Assembly: GCF_020535565.1 (NCBI RefSeq)
Contig: NZ_CP084758.1
Span: 523,501-587,500 of the forward strand
Origin: Shinella sp. XGS7
GTDB lineage: Bacteria; Pseudomonadota; Gammaproteobacteria; Burkholderiales; Burkholderiaceae_C
DNA: 64,000 nucleotides
Reading direction: 5' to 3'
The notes under the pieces are model-generated. The model saw only the letters and a program-made list of their open reading frames with translations. It made no database searches and was not told where the DNA came from. The position numbers and the translations under genes are program-made. The stretch's first letter is position 1. The number at the start of each line of letters is the position of its first letter. Positions 53,862 through 63,300 of this stretch are shown piece by piece.

Positions 53862-54011
53862 ATGAACCAGCCTCCGCCACCCCCAGGCTTTGCGGCCCTG
53901 CCCCATTCCGTCGTGATGCCCCAGGGCCGGCGCCTGCAGATGGCCGCCATCGGCACCTTCCGCAGCCTGGCCATGCTGGAACGCATAGGCGCGGCCCTGC
54001 GGGGCAGCTAG
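53862..54011 (+). CDS. Possible small protein (49 aa)
   Basis: 49 codons from the ATG at 53862 (MNQPPPPPGFAALPHSVVMP to RIGAALRGS), divergent from gspG. No strong Shine-Dalgarno, signal peptide or known domain. It ends 16 bp before a stem-loop and its codon pattern is host-like, so it may be a genuine small gene; a non-coding reading is equally possible. Confidence 0.35.
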   Translation: MNQPPPPPGFAALPHSVVMPQGRRLQMAAIGTFRSLAMLERIGAALRGS

Positions 54012-54022
54012 GGCGCCCCAGC

Positions 54023-54054
54023 AAAAAGGCCCGGCTCCTTGCGGAACCGGGCCT
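54023..54054 (-). terminator. Stem-loop with T-run on the minus strand
   Basis: AGGCCCGG (54027-54034) pairs with CCGGGCCT (54047-54054) with inner TCC/GGA and a TTGC loop; AAAAA on the left gives a T-run for leftward transcripts. No intact minus-strand gene lies directly upstream, so it may have belonged to a lost gene or stop readthrough toward gspG. Confidence 0.7.
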
Positions 54055-54564
54055 GACGTCATGTCGGTCTCGAGCCCGCTCAGGGCTCAGGCTTCAAAAG
54101 GGTCCTAAGCACAAGGAACTGTGGATACGCCGTTTTGCCCAATGCCCACGGGGCGTCGCTGCGGTTCGCTGGTCGCAAGTGTGGGTTTAGCAGTCAGATG
54201 CTTCCAATGCTGCCCGAAAAGGGCCTCGGATGGCCGAAGTGTGGGTTGGGTTAGGATGTGCATATTCCGACACCACCTGAGCACCCCGGTTCAGCTTCTT
54301 TTGAGCAACGAAACCGGCCGCTGTCGATCGGCACGCCCGCACATGTTGCGCGGGGCGGGTAAGTGGACGGCTTCAGGCTGGAAGCCGCCGGCCAACCCTT
54401 CTTTGCCCAATGACTGCTTTCACCCAGGATCGGCCCTTTACCCCCACCGGTGGAGCCGGTGATGTGAAAAGGCGGACGGAGCAGGACGCTGCGTTCCAGA
54501 AGGGGCGCGCGGCACTTGCTGCGGTCACATCACAAACTGCGTCGCCGTGATCGCCGCAGCCTTT
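54055..54564. other. Gene-free, lower-GC spacer next to the recombinase remnant
   Basis: About 510 bp without a convincing gene on either strand. Two short exact direct repeats are present: AAGTGTGGGTT at 54178-54188 and 54238-54248, and TTTGCCCAATG at 54134-54144 and 54402-54412. Base composition is more even than in the flanking operon. It looks like debris of an integrated element. Confidence 0.5.
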
Positions 54565-55188
54565 TCAGATCTCCGTCTGTTCCGAGTTCTCGAGGGCGTC
54601 ATCGACTTCGATCCCAAGGTATCGGACAGTCGACTCCAGCTTGGAGTGGCCAAGCAGCAGCTGCACCGCGCGGGGGGGGGGGGATGCGCCGGTAGATGAG
54701 GGTCGCCTTCGTCCGGCGCATGGAGTGCGTACCGTAGTCCGCTGTATCGAGTCCCAGTTCCTTCACCCAGTGCCCGACGATGCGAGCGTACTGACGCGTG
54801 CCCAGATGCGGCGACTCGTGCAGCCGGCTGGAAAAAGAAAATCCTCGCTTCTCAGGCTGGCCTGCTTGATCCAGGTTTGCAGGGCATCACGCGTGCTCGC
54901 AGTGATCTCGAACGGCACGGGGCGCTGGGTCTTGTGCTGCATGACGATGGCGCGGGAGGCCATCTGGTCGCCATGGCACACATCCCTCACCCGAAGTGCC
55001 ACCAGATCGCGCCCGCGAAGCTTGCTGTCGATGCCCAGGTTGAACAGGGCGAGCTCGCGAACCCGTCCTTGCATCTGCAGGCGAACGCGAAGCGCCCAGA
55101 TGTCTTTCAGCTTGAAGGGAGCCTTTTGTCCGACGATTTTGCCCTTGTTCCACGGCTCTCGAGACGCGTTGCCATTCGACATGCTCAT
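54565..55188 (-). pseudogene. Tyrosine recombinase/integrase, disrupted
   Basis: Pieces in two frames give a ~200-residue tyrosine recombinase. The N-terminal part (55188 to about 54835) has EPWNKGKIVGQKAPFKLKD and the Arg I box KLRGRDLVALRVRDV. A 1-bp deletion near 54830 moves the frame; then LGTRQYARIVGHWVKELG and the HxxR box THSMRRTKATLIYRR follow. A G12 run (54672-54683) replaces the short segment before AVQLLLGHSKLESTVRYLG, which has the catalytic Tyr, and ends EQTEI at 54565. Intact relatives of this length are common and poorly characterised. It is either decayed or damaged by sequence error. Confidence 0.82.
54672..54683 (+). repeat. G12 homopolymer inside the recombinase remnant
   Basis: Twelve consecutive G on the plus strand occupy the place where homologous recombinases encode four different residues between the RR box and AVQLLLGH. 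The run therefore seems to replace sequence, not expand a pre-existing tract. Confidence 0.85.
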
Positions 55189-55472
55189 GATGGTCTCCCA
55201 TCGAGTTGATGGGCATCAGAGCATGCGCCGATGGGCGAATGATTCAGGCTGCCATTTTGAGTGCGAATTGCTCTCTGACGCTACCAGGCTGCCAGAACCC
55301 GCCCCATGTTTCAGTGTGGCCGTCTGCATTTCTTGAGTTCAGGCCGCTCAATTGGATCCGGCGTCGCCCTCAGCTTGGTGCGGTCTTGCTATACGGCATC
55401 GCCGGCTTCGTGCTCGCTTTGTCCTAGGTTTTCGACATGGCCGTCGCCTTGCGCGATGTAGTCTGAGCTTCC
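55189..55472. other. Spacer between the recombinase remnant and the diguanylate cyclase gene
   Basis: About 280 bp with no gene that can be supported. It separates the leftward recombinase fragment from the end of the signalling operon. No terminator with a T-run was recognised after the diguanylate cyclase stop at 55473. Confidence 0.4.
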
Positions 55473-56423
55473 TCAGCTCGCTGCGACTTCGCTCCGGCTT
55501 CTGCCCGCTGCCTTGGCGCGGTACAGCGCCGCATCGGCTCGCCCCAGCAACTCCTCGATCCGATCCTGAACCGGCGACGCTCGCAGTGCAGCGGCGCGCT
55601 CCTCGCTGAGCAGCTCCAAGGTCGCAATGCCTACCGACGCGGTCAACCGCCCCAGCGGGCTTGCTTCATGCGGGTGGGCAAGTTCGGCCAGCGCCTGATG
55701 AAGGTGCTGAGCAACCGCCATCGCGCCCGCTCCGTCGGTGTCGGGCAGCAGGACCACGAACTCCTCGCCGCCCCAACGCGCGCAGTCGTCATTGGCACGG
55801 CTGGCTGCCTGTCGAAGACGGTCGGCCATCTTGATCAACGCGTGATCGCCGCCTGCATGACCGTACAGGTCGTTGAAGGCCTTGAAGTGGTCGACGTCGA
55901 CCATCAGCACGCTCAGCGGCGCGTTCTGCCGGTCGGCGCGCAGCAGTTCCCGTTCCAGCCGTTCCTGCATCGCGCGGCGGTTGGACAGCCCGGTCAGCGG
56001 GTCGGTGCGTGACAGTCGCCGCACCTCGGCCAAAGCCCGGCTCAGTCGCAGCTGAGTGTCGACTCGGGCTCTCAGCACGCCGGGGCGGATGGGCTTGGAT
56101 AAATAGTCGACGGCGCCTGCGGCGAAGGCGGCCTCCTCGGTGGCCTCGTCGCTGTGACTGGTGAGCAGCACCACCGGAATCGCTGCCAGTTCGCTGGCCT
56201 TCTGCATCAGCGACAACAACTCCAGCCCCCCCATCTCCGGCATCTCTGCGTCCATTAGCACCAGATCGACCGGCTCTTGGCGCAGCAGACGCAGGGCGTC
56301 GGCGGCGCTGCGCGCGAAGCGGCAGCGGCCGAAGCCGCTCAGCAGGCGGCTGGCCGCCTGGATGATCGATGGGTCGTCGTCGACCAGGAGCAGCGTGGCT
56401 GATGTGGATCTGGATTCGTTCAT
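55473..56423 (-). CDS. Response regulator diguanylate cyclase (receiver-GGDEF)
   Basis: 316 residues: a receiver domain (Asp15-Asp17, phosphoacceptor Asp58 in LVLMDAEMPEMGG, Lys110 in YLSKPI) and a GGDEF domain with active-site GGEEF at 218-222. RxxD (209-212) five residues upstream of GGEEF is an intact I-site, so product inhibition by c-di-GMP is expected. Phosphorylation should activate synthesis of c-di-GMP from two GTP. It is the last gene of a four-gene operon behind two hybrid kinases and an RsbQ-like hydrolase, so it is the likely output of that relay. Confidence 0.94.
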   Translation of the reverse strand: MNESRSTSATLLLVDDDPSIIQAASRLLSGFGRCRFARSAADALRLLRQEPVDLVLMDAEMPEMGGLELLSLMQKASELAAIPVVLLTSHSDEATEEAAFAAGAVDYLSKPIRPGVLRARVDTQLRLSRALAEVRRLSRTDPLTGLSNRRAMQERLERELLRADRQNAPLSVLMVDVDHFKAFNDLYGHAGGDHALIKMADRLRQAASRANDDCARWGGEEFVVLLPDTDGAGAMAVAQHLHQALAELAHPHEASPLGRLTASVGIATLELLSEERAAALRASPVQDRIEELLGRADAALYRAKAAGRSRSEVAAS

Positions 56424-56463
56424 GTCGGTGGGCGACCCGGTTGGTTAGCACTGCCGAGGCGCA

Positions 56464-59391
56464 TCATGCCTGACGCGACGAGGCATTGGACTCTTGCCAC
56501 TCACTCAGGAACTGATGCGCAGGCGCAAAGTCGAGATCGGCGATGCAGTGCTGAAGGCGACCCAGCTCCGTCGAAGGCAGGCCTTGCGCGCGAAGCCAAG
56601 GGAGCAAGGCGTCAAACGCGTCGAGAGCGCCGATGTCTTGCTGGCGCAACAGCAGCAGCAGTTCGGCAAGACGCGCCGCCGCCTGCTCTGGCGCCGGCAT
56701 GTCCGCCGCGATCGTCGGTTCAACTTGGGATCGCGCCTGCGCCAACATCGGTTCCGCCGATTGGCGCAGCTGGCTGAGCGCATCTCCCAAGGCCTCCAGC
56801 TGAGGGCTGAGTTCGGCCTGCGAGAGCCCCTGACGGAGGTGGGCCTCAGCCTGTGTGGCCAGCAGGTCTACCCGCTCGGCCCCGAGCATCGAAGCAGCGC
56901 CGCGCAGCCTGTGCAGCGCCGCTTGCAGCGACTGCCTGTCCATGGTCGACAGTCCGGCTGCCCAGGATGGGTCAAAGGTATCCAGCAGACGCGCGAGCAA
57001 GCGGTGGAACAGGGGTAGGTCATCGCTAAGGCGCGACAGGGCGGCAGCGAGGTTCAAGCCTTCGAGCCCAGGCTTGACCGCCGATGCCGGCAAGGTGGCC
57101 AGGAGGTTCGTGTCTGTCACGGTGTTGGCGCGAGCACCGAGGTGGCGACTCAGGGTCTCCACCAGTTTGGCGACCTCGACCGGCTTGGTCAGGAAGTCAT
57201 CCATCCCCGCCTCCAGCGCACGGCGTCGCTCGTCAGCCAGCGCGCCTGCGGTCAAGGCCAGCACCGGCAGCCGCGCAAGGCCGGAAGTCTGTCGAATCCG
57301 GCGCGCCGCCTCCAGCCCATCCATCTCGGGCATCTGGATGTCCATCAGCACCGCGGCGAAAGCCTCGTTGTGCTGCAGTCGCGCGAGGGCCGGGGCCGCA
57401 CCCGACTCGCAAACCACCTCGGCGCCTTCACGCTCCAGCAGCCGCCTCAGCACCTCCAGGTTGATCTCGCTGTCGTCCACCACCAGCAACCTGGCGCCCG
57501 CCAGGCGCTGTGCGGCACCGGGTGCCGCTGAGGGGCTGGTGATTGACCTTGGGCTCGTCTCTCTGTTGGCTTGCCCGGCGTCCTCCAAACGCAGCAGCAC
57601 GCTGAACTCGGCCCCATCGCCCAGGGCGCTGCGCAGCGTCAGCTGACCGCCCATCAAGTCAACCAGGTGCCGGGAGATGGAAAGCCCCAGGCCAGAGCCC
57701 CCGAAGCGTCGCGTGGTTGACGCATCCGCTTGCGCGAAGGGCTGGAACAGCTTGCCCTGCGCCTCTTCGGCGATGCCGATCCCGGTATCGCGGACCGTGA
57801 ACCGCCACAGTGCGCCCTCCCGCACCACACTCAGGGTCACGCTGCCCTGCTGCGTGAACTTCAGGGCGTTGCTGAGCAGGTTGCTGAGCACCTGGCGCAG
57901 TCGTGTCACATCACCGGTCACCCGGTCCGGCAGCTCGGGCGCCGTCCGGAGGGTCCAGCGGAGCTTCTTGCGCCCGGCCAGCGCCGCAAACACCGTGTCC
58001 AGCTCCAGCAGCAGCTCGCGGGGGTTGAACGCAACGCGCTCGATGCCCATCTCGCCCGCCTCGATCTTGGCGAGGTCCAGCACATCGTCGATCAGGCTCA
58101 GCAGCGAACGTCCGGCCGTCTGCAGCTTGCCCAGCAACTGCCCCTGGTCTTGGTTGAGTGGGGTGTCGGCCAGCAGCTGCCCGATGCCGATGATGGCGTT
58201 CATCGGCGTGCGGATCTCATGGCTCATATTGGCCAGGAACATGCTCTTGGCTTCGCTGGCCGCTTCAGCGGCAGCCTTGGCCGCGCGCAGGGTCGCCATC
58301 AGTCGGTGCTGCTCGGAGACGTCTTGGAACGCACCGATCAAGCGCGCAGGCTTGCCGTTCTCGTGCTCAACGGCGCCGAGGGCGCGAACCGTCAGCAAGC
58401 TGCCGTCGCGGCGCACAAACGGCAACTCCAGGTCCCAGCCGCGGCCGTCCTGCTGGCTGCGTCCCACTTCCGCGACGAGCCTCGCGCGCGCGTCCGCCGG
58501 GTAGAAATCCAGAGCCTCTTCCAGCCGTGGCCGATAGCCTTCCGGCACACCATGGATGCGGCAGGTCTGCGGCGACCAATACAGCACCTCGCTGCGCAGA
58601 TCCAGCTCCCACCCGCCGACACCCGCCAGGTCACTGGTCCGGTTCAGCATGGCCTCGCTGCGCCGCAGCGCGTCGCGCTGCGCGACGGACTCGGAGATGT
58701 CGACCAGGCTACCAAAGACCCACTCTGGGCTGCCATCGGACAGGCGGCTGACCACACGACCACGCTCCTGCACCCAGACCCAGTGCCCCTGGCGATGCTG
58801 CATCCTGTGTTCGCTGAGAAACTCCGGCCGGAGTCCATCCCGCAGCGCTGCCAGCTGCTGCCCCACCGCCTCGCGATCCTCCGCGTGCAGCTGCGCGCTG
58901 CGTCGCGTCAGATCGAGCGCCTGGGTGTCGGCGAACGCCCACCCCAGCATCGCGGCCCAGCGCTCGTTGACCCGCAACGCGCCGGAAGGAACATGCCATT
59001 CCCAGGTGCCGGCGTTCGAGCTCAGCAGCAGGTTCTCTAGGCGCTGCCGGGTTTGCAGCAGCTCGGCTTCAAAGCGCTGCCGCTCGACGGCCTTGAAGAA
59101 GACCCAGTGGATGCGAGTGCTGGTCGGCGGCGCGTCACCGGGCCAGCACCTGGCATTCAACAGCACCGGTCGCAACTCGCCGTCCTGGCTGCGCAGCTTC
59201 AGATGGATCTCGTCCACACGCCCCTGGCGCAGCAGCAGCGGCCAAACATGGGTCTGGACAAAGATCCGCGAGGCCGGCGGCAACCAGTCGTCCAGGTGAG
59301 CCGGTCCGTGCCGGTGCGCAGGCTCTCCGAACTGTTCGCGCAGTTCGGCATTGGCGGCCAGCACCTGCCCCTCGCCGTTCGTGACCAGCAC
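56464..59391 (-). CDS. PAS-domain hybrid histidine kinase with receiver and HPt domains
   Basis: 975 residues from a GTG at 59391. Three PAS-like domains (about 1-95, 115-235, 245-355), HisKA with FLANMSHEIRTPMNAIIG near 385-400, HATPase (LSNLLSNALKFT; FGGSGLGLSISRHL), a receiver (LLVVDDSEINLEVLRRLL; AVLMDIQMPEMDG) and a C-terminal HPt-like domain with LHRLRGAASMLGA. No membrane helix, so cytosolic. The first PAS motif (LDNLPCAVLVTNG) begins before the GTG, so the true start may be farther upstream at a non-ATG codon or the N-terminus may be incomplete. It follows the RsbQ-like gene by 44 bp; the RsbQ product may be read by this PAS. Confidence 0.9.
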   Translation of the reverse strand: MLVTNGEGQVLAANAELREQFGEPAHRHGPAHLDDWLPPASRIFVQTHVWPLLLRQGRVDEIHLKLRSQDGELRPVLLNARCWPGDAPPTSTRIHWVFFKAVERQRFEAELLQTRQRLENLLLSSNAGTWEWHVPSGALRVNERWAAMLGWAFADTQALDLTRRSAQLHAEDREAVGQQLAALRDGLRPEFLSEHRMQHRQGHWVWVQERGRVVSRLSDGSPEWVFGSLVDISESVAQRDALRRSEAMLNRTSDLAGVGGWELDLRSEVLYWSPQTCRIHGVPEGYRPRLEEALDFYPADARARLVAEVGRSQQDGRGWDLELPFVRRDGSLLTVRALGAVEHENGKPARLIGAFQDVSEQHRLMATLRAAKAAAEAASEAKSMFLANMSHEIRTPMNAIIGIGQLLADTPLNQDQGQLLGKLQTAGRSLLSLIDDVLDLAKIEAGEMGIERVAFNPRELLLELDTVFAALAGRKKLRWTLRTAPELPDRVTGDVTRLRQVLSNLLSNALKFTQQGSVTLSVVREGALWRFTVRDTGIGIAEEAQGKLFQPFAQADASTTRRFGGSGLGLSISRHLVDLMGGQLTLRSALGDGAEFSVLLRLEDAGQANRETSPRSITSPSAAPGAAQRLAGARLLVVDDSEINLEVLRRLLEREGAEVVCESGAAPALARLQHNEAFAAVLMDIQMPEMDGLEAARRIRQTSGLARLPVLALTAGALADERRRALEAGMDDFLTKPVEVAKLVETLSRHLGARANTVTDTNLLATLPASAVKPGLEGLNLAAALSRLSDDLPLFHRLLARLLDTFDPSWAAGLSTMDRQSLQAALHRLRGAASMLGAERVDLLATQAEAHLRQGLSQAELSPQLEALGDALSQLRQSAEPMLAQARSQVEPTIAADMPAPEQAAARLAELLLLLRQQDIGALDAFDALLPWLRAQGLPSTELGRLQHCIADLDFAPAHQFLSEWQESNASSRQA

Positions 59392-59435
59392 GGCGCAGGG
59401 CAGGTTGTCGAGATCGGCGCTCAGCTCAGCGTCCT

Positions 59436-60251
59436 TCAGCGCGCCGCGGACCCATCGGCCAGATAGCGTCGCATGGCGTCGATGACCAGCTCGGGGTGAC
59501 TCATGTGTGCACAGTGGCCCGCGACATCCAGAACTTCGTAGCGGCTGCCTGCCAGCTCGCGGTGCAGGTACTGGCCCACCGACTGGGGCGCGAGTGTGTC
59601 CCGCGCATGCTGGAGGATCAAGCTGGGGCAGCGAACCTTGGGCAGGTCGGCGCGGCTGTCGGCGAAGAAGGTGGCGCGGGCAAACACCCGCGCGGTCTGC
59701 GGATCAGTCGAGCAGAAGCTTTTTTCCAGCTCGTTGCCGGCGGCGGCGCCGTCGGTACCGGCTACGACCGGGGCCAGGTAGCTGGCCCAACCCAGGTAGT
59801 TCTGATCCATCAGCTGCAGCAAGCCCTCCAGGTCGGCCGCCTCGAAGCCGCCCTGGTAGTCGGGCGGGTGGTTCAGGAAGCAGGGCGAAGGCCCGATCAG
59901 CACCATGCGCTCGAACAACTGCGGCCGCTGCAGATGGGCAAGCATGCCGATGCTGCAGCTCACCGAGTGTGCAACCAGGGTGACCCCCTGCGTGAGGCCC
60001 AGCGCATCGCAGACCTCGATCAGGTCCTGAGCATAGCCGTCCAGGCGGCTGTAGCGCCGGCTGTCGAATGGTGCCGCAGCCGCCGCCGGGCCGCTCCCCG
60101 TGTAGTCCATCAGGATCTGCTGGTGACTGGCCTCAAACGCCGGCGTGATGCCGGCCCACATGCCTTGGTGACAGCCAAAGCCATGCGCGTACAGCAGCAC
60201 CGGACCTTGCTGGCCGATGCGGCGGACATGGTTTCTTTCGATCGGATTCAT
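59436..60251 (-). CDS. RsbQ/KAI2-like alpha/beta hydrolase
   Basis: 271 residues from the ATG at 60251 (MNPIERNHVRRIG). It aligns by eye with Bacillus RsbQ over its whole length: HGFGCHQGMW, LDGYAQDLIEVCDALGL, the nucleophile Ser96 in LVAHSVSCSIGML, VLIGPSPCFLNHPPDYQGGF, SFCSTDPQTARVFARATFF, Asp218 and His246 in AGHCAHMSHP complete the triad. RsbQ and plant KAI2/D14 proteins bind and hydrolyse small signal molecules. In Bacillus it partners a PAS phosphatase; here it lies between two PAS hybrid kinases. The ligand is unknown. One residue differs at the nucleophile elbow: AHS where RsbQ has GHS. Confidence 0.92.
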   Translation of the reverse strand: MNPIERNHVRRIGQQGPVLLYAHGFGCHQGMWAGITPAFEASHQQILMDYTGSGPAAAAAPFDSRRYSRLDGYAQDLIEVCDALGLTQGVTLVAHSVSCSIGMLAHLQRPQLFERMVLIGPSPCFLNHPPDYQGGFEAADLEGLLQLMDQNYLGWASYLAPVVAGTDGAAAGNELEKSFCSTDPQTARVFARATFFADSRADLPKVRCPSLILQHARDTLAPQSVGQYLHRELAGSRYEVLDVAGHCAHMSHPELVIDAMRRYLADGSAAR

Positions 60252-60302
60252 GCTCTCGACTCCAGAGAGAAGCACATCGCTGTGCAGGTGGGTCCAACAG
60301 GT

Positions 60303-63300
60303 TCAAGTTGAAAGCTGACGGGCTTCCAACAGGCGCAATGCCTGGTCGAAGTCCAACTCGTCGACGTGGGCTTCGATTGCCGCAACATCCTGATCACTCA
60401 GTCCCCGCTCTCGCAACCAGAACCGCAACTCCTTCAGAGCGATGCCGGCATCCAGGTCCTGCTGTCGAAGCAAATCGAGAAGCACCCCATACCGCGCCGG
60501 TCCGTCGCTCAGGGGCGCTGCCTGGCCGCTGTCTACCTTGTCAAGGGCTTGGGCCAGCCAAGCCGATGCCGCGCCACGCAGCGTCGACAGGGACTGCGAC
60601 AGGCTGTCGAATAGTGATGTCAGCTCAGTCAGGGGATCGCCCTGGCCCAAGCGCTCCTCGCCCTCGGCGGCGAGGTCCTGCACTGGCTTGGCACCCAGCA
60701 AACCAGCGGAGCCTCGCAGCTTGTGCAGGCTCGCGGCAGCCTGTTCGGCGCTCATCGCCGCCAAGCGCCGCACCCAGGCTGCATCATGCGTCTCCAAAAG
60801 CCTGCCCAGCAGGCGATGGAACAGGGCGACATCCCCACCCAAACGATGCGCGGTTTCCTGGGCCTGAATGCCGTCGATCAGCGGCCAATCGGGCGGCAGC
60901 GCGGCCTGGGTGTCACTGCCGCGCACGGGCAGGGGCGCGCCTCGTCGCGCTTCGACTTGCCGTCTGACCGTGCGCACCAAGGCCTCGGGGTCTAGCGGCT
61001 TGGTCAGGAAATCGTCCATGCCGGCGTCCAGTGCCCGGCGGCGCTCCTCGACCAAGGCGCCGGCCGTCAGCGCGATCACCGGCAGCTCGCGCAACTGCAG
61101 ACGCTCGCGGATCTGCCGCGTGGCTTCCAGGCCGTCCATGCCGGGCATCTGGATGTCCATCAGCACAGCGTCAAAGGTCTCGCCGCCGGCCAAGCGCGCC
61201 AGCGCAGCCTCGGCACCGCTGTCGCAACGTACCACCGCGCCCTGACGCTCCAGCATTCGTTTTGCCACCTCCAGGTTGATATCACTGTCGTCCACCACGA
61301 GCAGGCGCACATCGGGCAGCAGGCCACCACCCAGGCGCTGGATCGCGGCCGGGTCCAGCAGGTGATCGCTGCTGCCCTTGCGCTTGGCGATGGCCTCGTT
61401 CACCGCGTTGAACAGCGTGGACGGGTTGGCCGGCTTGGCCAGCACCGCATCGACCACGGCCTCGATGTCCTCGGTTTGCAGCGCGCGGCGCTGGTCCTGA
61501 GTGATCAGCAAGGCCGCCGGCACCTTGCTGGCCGGCAGCGATGCGCGCAAGCGGCGCATCGCGCTGATGCCGTCCAGGCTGTCACCGAGATGCCAGTCAA
61601 CCAGCAACACATCGGGCAGGGGCTGACCGCCTTGCTGGCGCTGCTGCATCAGCGCCAGCAGGCCGGCGGCCTCGGCAAAGCTGCGCGCCTGCCAGCCAAA
61701 GCCGGCGCACAGCGTGCTGAGGCGATCGCGTTGCAGCTCCTCGTCCTCGACGATGACCGCCTCCAGCCGATGCGGCCTGTGCAGGCTGGTCTCGGCCGCC
61801 TCCCGCAGTGGCAACTCGATGGTGAACACGCTGCCCTGGCCCACCAGACTTTCCAGGGCCACCATGCCGCCCATCAGACCCACCAGGTGCTTCACGATAG
61901 ACAGGCCCAGGCCGGTGCCGCCGAAGCGACGGGTGGTCGACGCTTCGGCCTGCACAAAGGGCTGGAACAGCTGCGCCTGTGCCTCCGGGGCGATGCCGAT
62001 GCCGCTGTCCTGCACCTGAAAGCGCAGGCCAGGCCGTTCACCGGCAAGCTCGACGCGGTCGACGTGCAAGCTGACCCGGCCCTGGGCGGTGAACTTGATG
62101 GCATTGCTGAGCAAATTGCCGAGGACCTGCTGCAAGCGCTGCGCGTCGCCGATCAAGGTGTCGGGCAGGTCCGGCCCTCTATGGAGCTCCCACCTCAGGC
62201 CCTTGGCCTGCGCCGGGTCGGCAAACACTGCGTCCAGTTCGCGCAGCAGCTCGCTCAGCTGGTAAGGCGCTTGCTCCACAGCCAGCTCGCCGGCCTCGAT
62301 CTTGCTCAAGTCCAGCACATCGTTGATGACGCCGAGCAGCGAGCGCCCAGCCACCTGTAGCTTGCGCAGCAGCTGGCGCTGGTCCTCGTTGAGCGGGGTG
62401 TCGGCCAGCAGATGGGCGATGCCGATCACCGCGTTCATCGGCGTGCGGATCTCGTGGCTCGTGTTGGCCAGGAACATGCCCTTGGCGGCGCTGGCCTGCT
62501 CCGCGGCGGCCTTGGCATGGCGCAGCGCCCGCTCGGAGGCCAGCCGGGCCGAGATGTCCTGCGCAATGCCCAGGTAGCCGACGATCTCGCCGCGTTCGCT
62601 GCGCACCACGCTCACCGTCAGCGACACCGGCACGCGGCCGCCGTCCTGGCGCACATAGGTCCATTCACGCTGCTCGCTGCCCTCGCGCTCGGGCCCATGC
62701 ACGAAGACGCGAAAGCCCTGCACCGCCACGCCCTCGACCGCACTGAGTTCGGCGCCGCGCTGCATGACTTCCTCGGGCAGATGGATGATGGCCGGCGTCT
62801 GCCGCCCGACCATCTCCTCGGCGCGGTAGCCCAGCAGGCGCTCGGCCCCGGCGTTGAAGACGGTGATCAGGCCGTCGGGATCGGTGGCGATGATGGAGAA
62901 GTCAGTTGCTGCCTGCAGCACGCCACGCAGCAGGCTGGCAAAGCGCTCGCGTTCCTGCTGCGCGGCCCGCATCTCGGAGATGTCCAGCAAGGTGCCGCTG
63001 ACCCACTCAGCGCGGCCATCGGGGGTGCGGCTCATCACCCGGCCGGTCGACAGTGTCCAGACCCAGTGCCCGTCCCGATGGTGCAGCCGGCTCTCGCAAA
63101 CGTATTGCGCGCTCTCGCCCTTCAGGTGCTCAGCCAGCAGCTGCCGGGTATGCGCCAGGTCCTCGGGGTGGATCAGCGCGATCCAGCCATCGCGGGTCAT
63201 CGGCGGCAATGCCTCGGGGCGGTAACCCAGTATCTCTGCCCAGCGTGCGTTGAAGCGGGTCTCGCCGGTCTGCGCGTTCCACTCCCAGGTGCCCGCCCCG

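Noticed and set aside
54134-54412. Short direct repeats considered as a CRISPR or attachment-site array
   Set aside because: Only two copies each, 11 bp long, with irregular spacing and no cas genes; too little for CRISPR and no matching core for att sites inside the window.
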